7,011 bases of DNA, from assembly GCA_021769545.1 (NCBI GenBank), contig JAETSS010000067.1, forward strand, positions 1 through 7,011, written 5' to 3'. The DNA comes from Eubacterium sp. GTDB taxonomy: Bacteria > Bacillota_A > Clostridia > Peptostreptococcales > Anaerovoracaceae. Below, one piece after another: positions 4,528 to 7,011 of the stretch (the stretch's first letter is position 1; the number at the start of each line of letters is the position of its first letter). The translations under genes were made by a program, and so were the position numbers. The notes beneath the pieces were generated by a model that saw nothing but the letters and a program-made list of their open reading frames with translations, did not search any database and was not told the DNA's origin.

Positions 4528-6627
4528 TTATTTCATTATGAAAAGTTTCGTGCCGTCCTCCAGAGGTCTTTCGGCATCCAGATCATTGAGGAAAGCCAGA
4601 TTTTCCGGATCGTCCTTGTAGCGTTTGGCGATGTCCCATAGCGTATCGTCGTGACCGACGATGTAAATGGCGATAGGTATATGCTTAGGCGGAGTATCCG
4701 TCTTGACAAAGCGCAGATTTTCCACGGTCCTGAAACTTTCCTGAGTCGTGGCCCATACGTCCAGATAGACTCCTGCATTTATCTCCATCTGACGGCTGTT
4801 GATGGAATCGAACCAGAACTCCTTTAACGCTGCGCTGACGCTTATGCTCAGACTGTCCGACGCCTCCGCCATTTCAAGAGAACCCCTTAGAGGGACAGAG
4901 CTTGATATCACAAACGGCGACTCATCTTCGTCCAGCGCCAGTATCTTGACGGCGGCAGCCCCTTCGATAACGATGCGCCCTCTCTCGGCATGGCCGGTTA
5001 TCTCAGTCACCTGACATGAGCCGCAGAGCAAAGTTTCCGGCTTCTTTGCCGTCTCATCCACATTGACGACCTCCCTTGCGGAGATCTCGCCGGAAACAGT
5101 TCCCGCAAGAGATGAAAGGACCTGCTCCGAAACATCGAAGGTGACCTCCTCCTTCTTGTGGTACGCATCCGAGACCATGGTGATATCCCTGTTTTCGTAG
5201 CAGCTAACATTGGCGATAACGCGGCCGCGGATCATGAACTGATTCTGCGTTTCGATATCCGCCTTCAAGCCATCGTTGATAAACGATATATTTACAAGGC
5301 CTACGTCCACATCAGCATCCATCACGATGAACTGGGTGAAATCTATCTTGTTGTTCATGCTGCAAAGCTTCCGATCGCCCTCGTCCTCCCCGAGATACAG
5401 GATATTGCACAGGATCGTGCCGTTGACTACCAGCTTCCCCGAAGTTATCTGCTTGTGAGTCTCCACGACGCTAAAGCTTTCCTTCAAAATTTTCAGCGGC
5501 GCAGGCTGATCCTCGTGGATGTCTATTTCCTGAGAGATCTCCGTAGTTTCGCTTGTCTCGGAGACCAGATCAGTGGCGCGCACAGTGCTTTCCAGCTTCA
5601 TCAGAGAATCATCCCCCGTACCCTGGAAGACACGAAGCTGCCTGTGAGCGATCTCCGTAAAACGGATGCAAACTGTGCCCTTTACGGTAAACTTGCGCTC
5701 GTTGAGCATCTCCGCCGATATGGAAGCCAGAGACAGCGATACCCTAAAGGAATCACCCTCCGAGCCGTCCCAGCATTTGTCGGTCTTGAAAGAAACCGAA
5801 GACTTCACCACATCCACGGGAGCCGCAGAAGACGTCGCCGGCTTGTAGACCGCATAGACGGTTATCTCACCGGAAACGGGATCGTTCTTTTCGTACGCAC
5901 ATTTTGCCGGCTGAGAAAGACAGATGCTCCCCTCGGTAAAAAGTATCGACGCCATATCCGGCATCGTGTCGGGAACCAGCAGATTTTCCTCAAAAGGCAG
6001 CAGATACTCGCCCATCCCCCACATGTTGTTTAAGGTGAGATTGGAATATTGCGGAGCAGGATCGGGTAATGTTGTTTTTTTTGTAAAATCGCCGGATTCG
6101 TGGAATGCCGGGGCTTTTGGACTTGTCTTGGCGGGCGGCGTATTATGGGTCTTGCGGGCCTTTGCCGCGTCGGTGCTTTTTTCGTTTTTATGCTGTGCAC
6201 GCGGCGTGATATCGACAGCTTCCGGGACATCGGGCAGGATGATCTCAGCATGTTCCTGAGATGTACCTGCTGAAATATCATCGATATGTGCGGTCTCTGC
6301 TTCGGATTCTGTCTGCTGGATATCCTCCACTGGGACATCGACGTAATGAAGCTTTTCCACGGAAGTCTGTGCGTTTTCCGCATCAGCGCCGGAAAGCCCG
6401 CTCTGTGCCTTTTCCATACCTGCATTGATACTCTGCTGTCTCTCCTGTGATACCGCTCCATAGGCAGCCCCTCCACTTACAGGTGAGGACTGCGGTGCCG
6501 CATCAGCGGGGACCTTTGACGAGCCGGAGGCCTTCAAAGGCTCGAAGGTTACCTCCTCATATTTTGTGCTTTCACCGTTTTGTTGATTTTTTCCTACGGG
6601 CAGATTGTCATAAGGTGACATTGTCAT
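4528..6627 (-). CDS. sipL: SipL-like spore coat morphogenetic protein (SPOCS + LysM)
   Basis: A 699-residue protein likely to act in the mother cell at the forespore surface. Residues 1-195 are low-complexity (A, S, E, P, T, Q rich) and probably disordered. About 200-370 is a divergent SPOCS-like segment beginning near FEENLLVPDTMPDM. About 375-465 (ITSGKLVVNGTILCNILYLG) and 530-630 (RIVIEGAAAVKILALDEDE) are SPOCS/DUF3794 units. Residues 654-698 form a LysM domain with DDTLWDIAKRY. There is no signal peptide or membrane helix. In Clostridioides difficile, SipL has SPOCS and C-terminal LysM domains and binds SpoIVA to attach the coat. From memory, sipL also lies near spoIIR there, so architecture and neighbour both favour SipL over other DUF3794-LysM proteins. 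The C. difficile protein is roughly 520 residues, so the N-terminal extension is unusual. The ATG at 6625-6627 has GGAGG 9 bases upstream; the frame stays open to 6891 but runs through a terminator. Confidence 0.8.
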   Translation of the reverse strand: MTMSPYDNLPVGKNQQNGESTKYEEVTFEPLKASGSSKVPADAAPQSSPVSGGAAYGAVSQERQQSINAGMEKAQSGLSGADAENAQTSVEKLHYVDVPVEDIQQTESEAETAHIDDISAGTSQEHAEIILPDVPEAVDITPRAQHKNEKSTDAAKARKTHNTPPAKTSPKAPAFHESGDFTKKTTLPDPAPQYSNLTLNNMWGMGEYLLPFEENLLVPDTMPDMASILFTEGSICLSQPAKCAYEKNDPVSGEITVYAVYKPATSSAAPVDVVKSSVSFKTDKCWDGSEGDSFRVSLSLASISAEMLNERKFTVKGTVCIRFTEIAHRQLRVFQGTGDDSLMKLESTVRATDLVSETSETTEISQEIDIHEDQPAPLKILKESFSVVETHKQITSGKLVVNGTILCNILYLGEDEGDRKLCSMNNKIDFTQFIVMDADVDVGLVNISFINDGLKADIETQNQFMIRGRVIANVSCYENRDITMVSDAYHKKEEVTFDVSEQVLSSLAGTVSGEISAREVVNVDETAKKPETLLCGSCQVTEITGHAERGRIVIEGAAAVKILALDEDESPFVISSSVPLRGSLEMAEASDSLSISVSAALKEFWFDSINSRQMEINAGVYLDVWATTQESFRTVENLRFVKTDTPPKHIPIAIYIVGHDDTLWDIAKRYKDDPENLAFLNDLDAERPLEDGTKLFIMK

Positions 6628-6636
6628 ATATAGCGA

Positions 6637-6641
6637 CCTCC
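6637..6641 (-). promoter_or_regulatory. Ribosome site fixing the sipL-like start
   Basis: AAAAAGGAGG on the minus strand lies 9 bases before the ATG at 6625-6627. It is the strongest ribosome site in this part of the window. It rules out the 88-codon upstream extension of the frame as the normal N-terminus. Confidence 0.75.
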
Positions 6642-6773
6642 TTTTTGATTTCCTCATAAACAATATTCCGTACGCGGGAGGTTTATGACTAATATATGTG
6701 CATGTATATCCGTGAGAAAAGAAGAATGAGATATTTTTGCTCAAATCCATCATGGCACCATCTAAAACACAAT
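6642..6773 (-). promoter_or_regulatory. Presumed promoter region of the sipL-like gene
   Basis: This 132 bp lies between the upstream terminator and the sipL-like ribosome site, so it should contain the promoter. sipL is sigma-E dependent in C. difficile. The best minus-strand match I see is TCATTCT, 14 bases, then TATACATG, which shares the ATACA core of the sigma-E -10 box but is otherwise weak. A near-palindrome at 6692-6709 (outer arms ATATA/TATAT, core TGCA) lies about 65-80 bases before the start codon. No element is certain. Confidence 0.3.
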
Positions 6774-6836
6774 AAAAAAGGAGCCGCCGCATCGGAAAAA
6801 TCAGCAGCCTGGATACAATACGCAGCGGAAAGCTCC
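6774..6836 (-). terminator. Intrinsic terminator of the gene entering from the right edge
   Basis: On the minus strand GGAGC pairs with GCTCC (6832-6836 and 6780-6784). After a TTT bulge, CCGCTGCG pairs with TGCGGCGG (two wobble pairs). A loop of about 28 bases closes the stem, and six T residues (6774-6779) follow at once. It lies about 75 bases beyond the stop codon at 6912-6914 and separates that gene from the sipL-like gene. Confidence 0.75.
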
Positions 6837-6911
6837 ATCTGCTGTATCCTGTATGCTGTTTTCCCAATGCGACAGCCCCGTGAATCATCACTGCTGACAG
6901 CCGTATACGGG
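6837..6911 (-). other. 3' untranslated stretch of the right-edge gene
   Basis: Between the stop codon and the terminator there is no gene that I can support. A perfect 10 bp palindrome CCGTATACGG (6901-6910) sits directly after the stop. A small imperfect hairpin follows, with GTGA/TCAC inside CAGC/GCTG. Neither has a T-run, so neither looks like a terminator. Confidence 0.3.
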
Positions 6912-7011
6912 TTATTTCGTCTCATCCGCGTTCTTAGGCTGCACGCCCTCCTTGATTATCAGCTCCTTGAGCCTGTCTATATGCACATCTGCGGCCTCTC
7001 TTGCGGAATCC
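6912..7011 (-). CDS. C-terminal end of an unidentified protein gene (partial)
   Basis: The frame is open from the right edge to a TAA at 6912-6914 and gives 32 residues. They include a likely amphipathic helix around IDRLKELIIKEGVQPKN and end in a charged, soluble tail. I do not recognise the family from this fragment. The downstream terminator at 6774-6836 on the same strand supports it as a real gene end. It lies upstream of the sipL-like gene, but the terminator argues against a shared transcript. Confidence 0.65.
   Translation of the reverse strand, partial: DSAREAADVHIDRLKELIIKEGVQPKNADETK

Noticed and set aside
5158..6033. Long plus-strand open frame (291 codons) opposite the sipL-like gene.
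   Set aside because: It is antisense to clear SPOCS coding sequence, has an R/H/L-rich composition with no recognisable domain, and lacks promoter and ribosome site.
6628..6891. In-frame 88-codon upstream extension of the sipL-like gene.
   Set aside because: It runs through the T-run and hairpin of the terminator at 6774-6836, its first ATG has no good ribosome site, and a strong GGAGG lies 9 bases before the ATG at 6625-6627.

Overview
The window reads as chromosomal DNA of an anaerobic, endospore-forming member of the Clostridia (Bacillota). The main evidence is a clear spoIIR gene beside a SPOCS/LysM spore-coat protein of the SipL type. GGAGG ribosome sites, a TTG start and sigma-A/sigma-F-like promoters fit this. 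The exact family cannot be fixed from the sequence. There is no sign of a prophage, insertion sequence, CRISPR array, tRNA or intact rRNA gene.

Layout: (1) 2-82 is the 3' end of an unidentified plus-strand gene, closed by a good intrinsic terminator (108-154). (2) 308-1627 is a stand-alone regulator-like gene (Schlafen/AlbA_2 domain, GHKL-like HATPase_c_4 domain, winged helix). It has its own strong promoter, overlapped by a four-repeat dyad (229-265) that looks like an operator. (3) Converging on it with a 9 bp gap is a minus-strand EamA/DMT-family permease (1637-2566). Each of the two genes carries a candidate terminator for the other inside its own 3' end. (4) Divergent from the permease, across an AT-rich region, is an AraC-family regulator (2700-3668), which probably controls the permease. 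(5) A bidirectional terminator (3632-3680) and a curious 80 bp segment with a near-copy of the universal 16S rRNA decoding-site sequence (3699-3780) separate it from the next block. (6) The minus-strand sporulation block holds spoIIR (3796-4407, TTG start, candidate sigma-F promoter) and, upstream of it, a 699-residue SipL-like protein (4528-6627) with an unusually long disordered N-terminus. (7) A terminator at 6774-6836 closes another minus-strand gene whose C-terminus enters at the right edge (6912-7011).

Functional reading: the left half is two regulator-centred modules, one self-contained and one regulator/transporter pair. The right half is sporulation. SpoIIR is the forespore signal that triggers pro-sigma-E processing in the mother cell, and the SipL-like protein would act later, under sigma E, in placing the spore coat. 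No complete new system is evident. The items most worth a second look are the dyad operator at 229-265, the 16S-like intergenic segment, and the extended SipL N-terminus.
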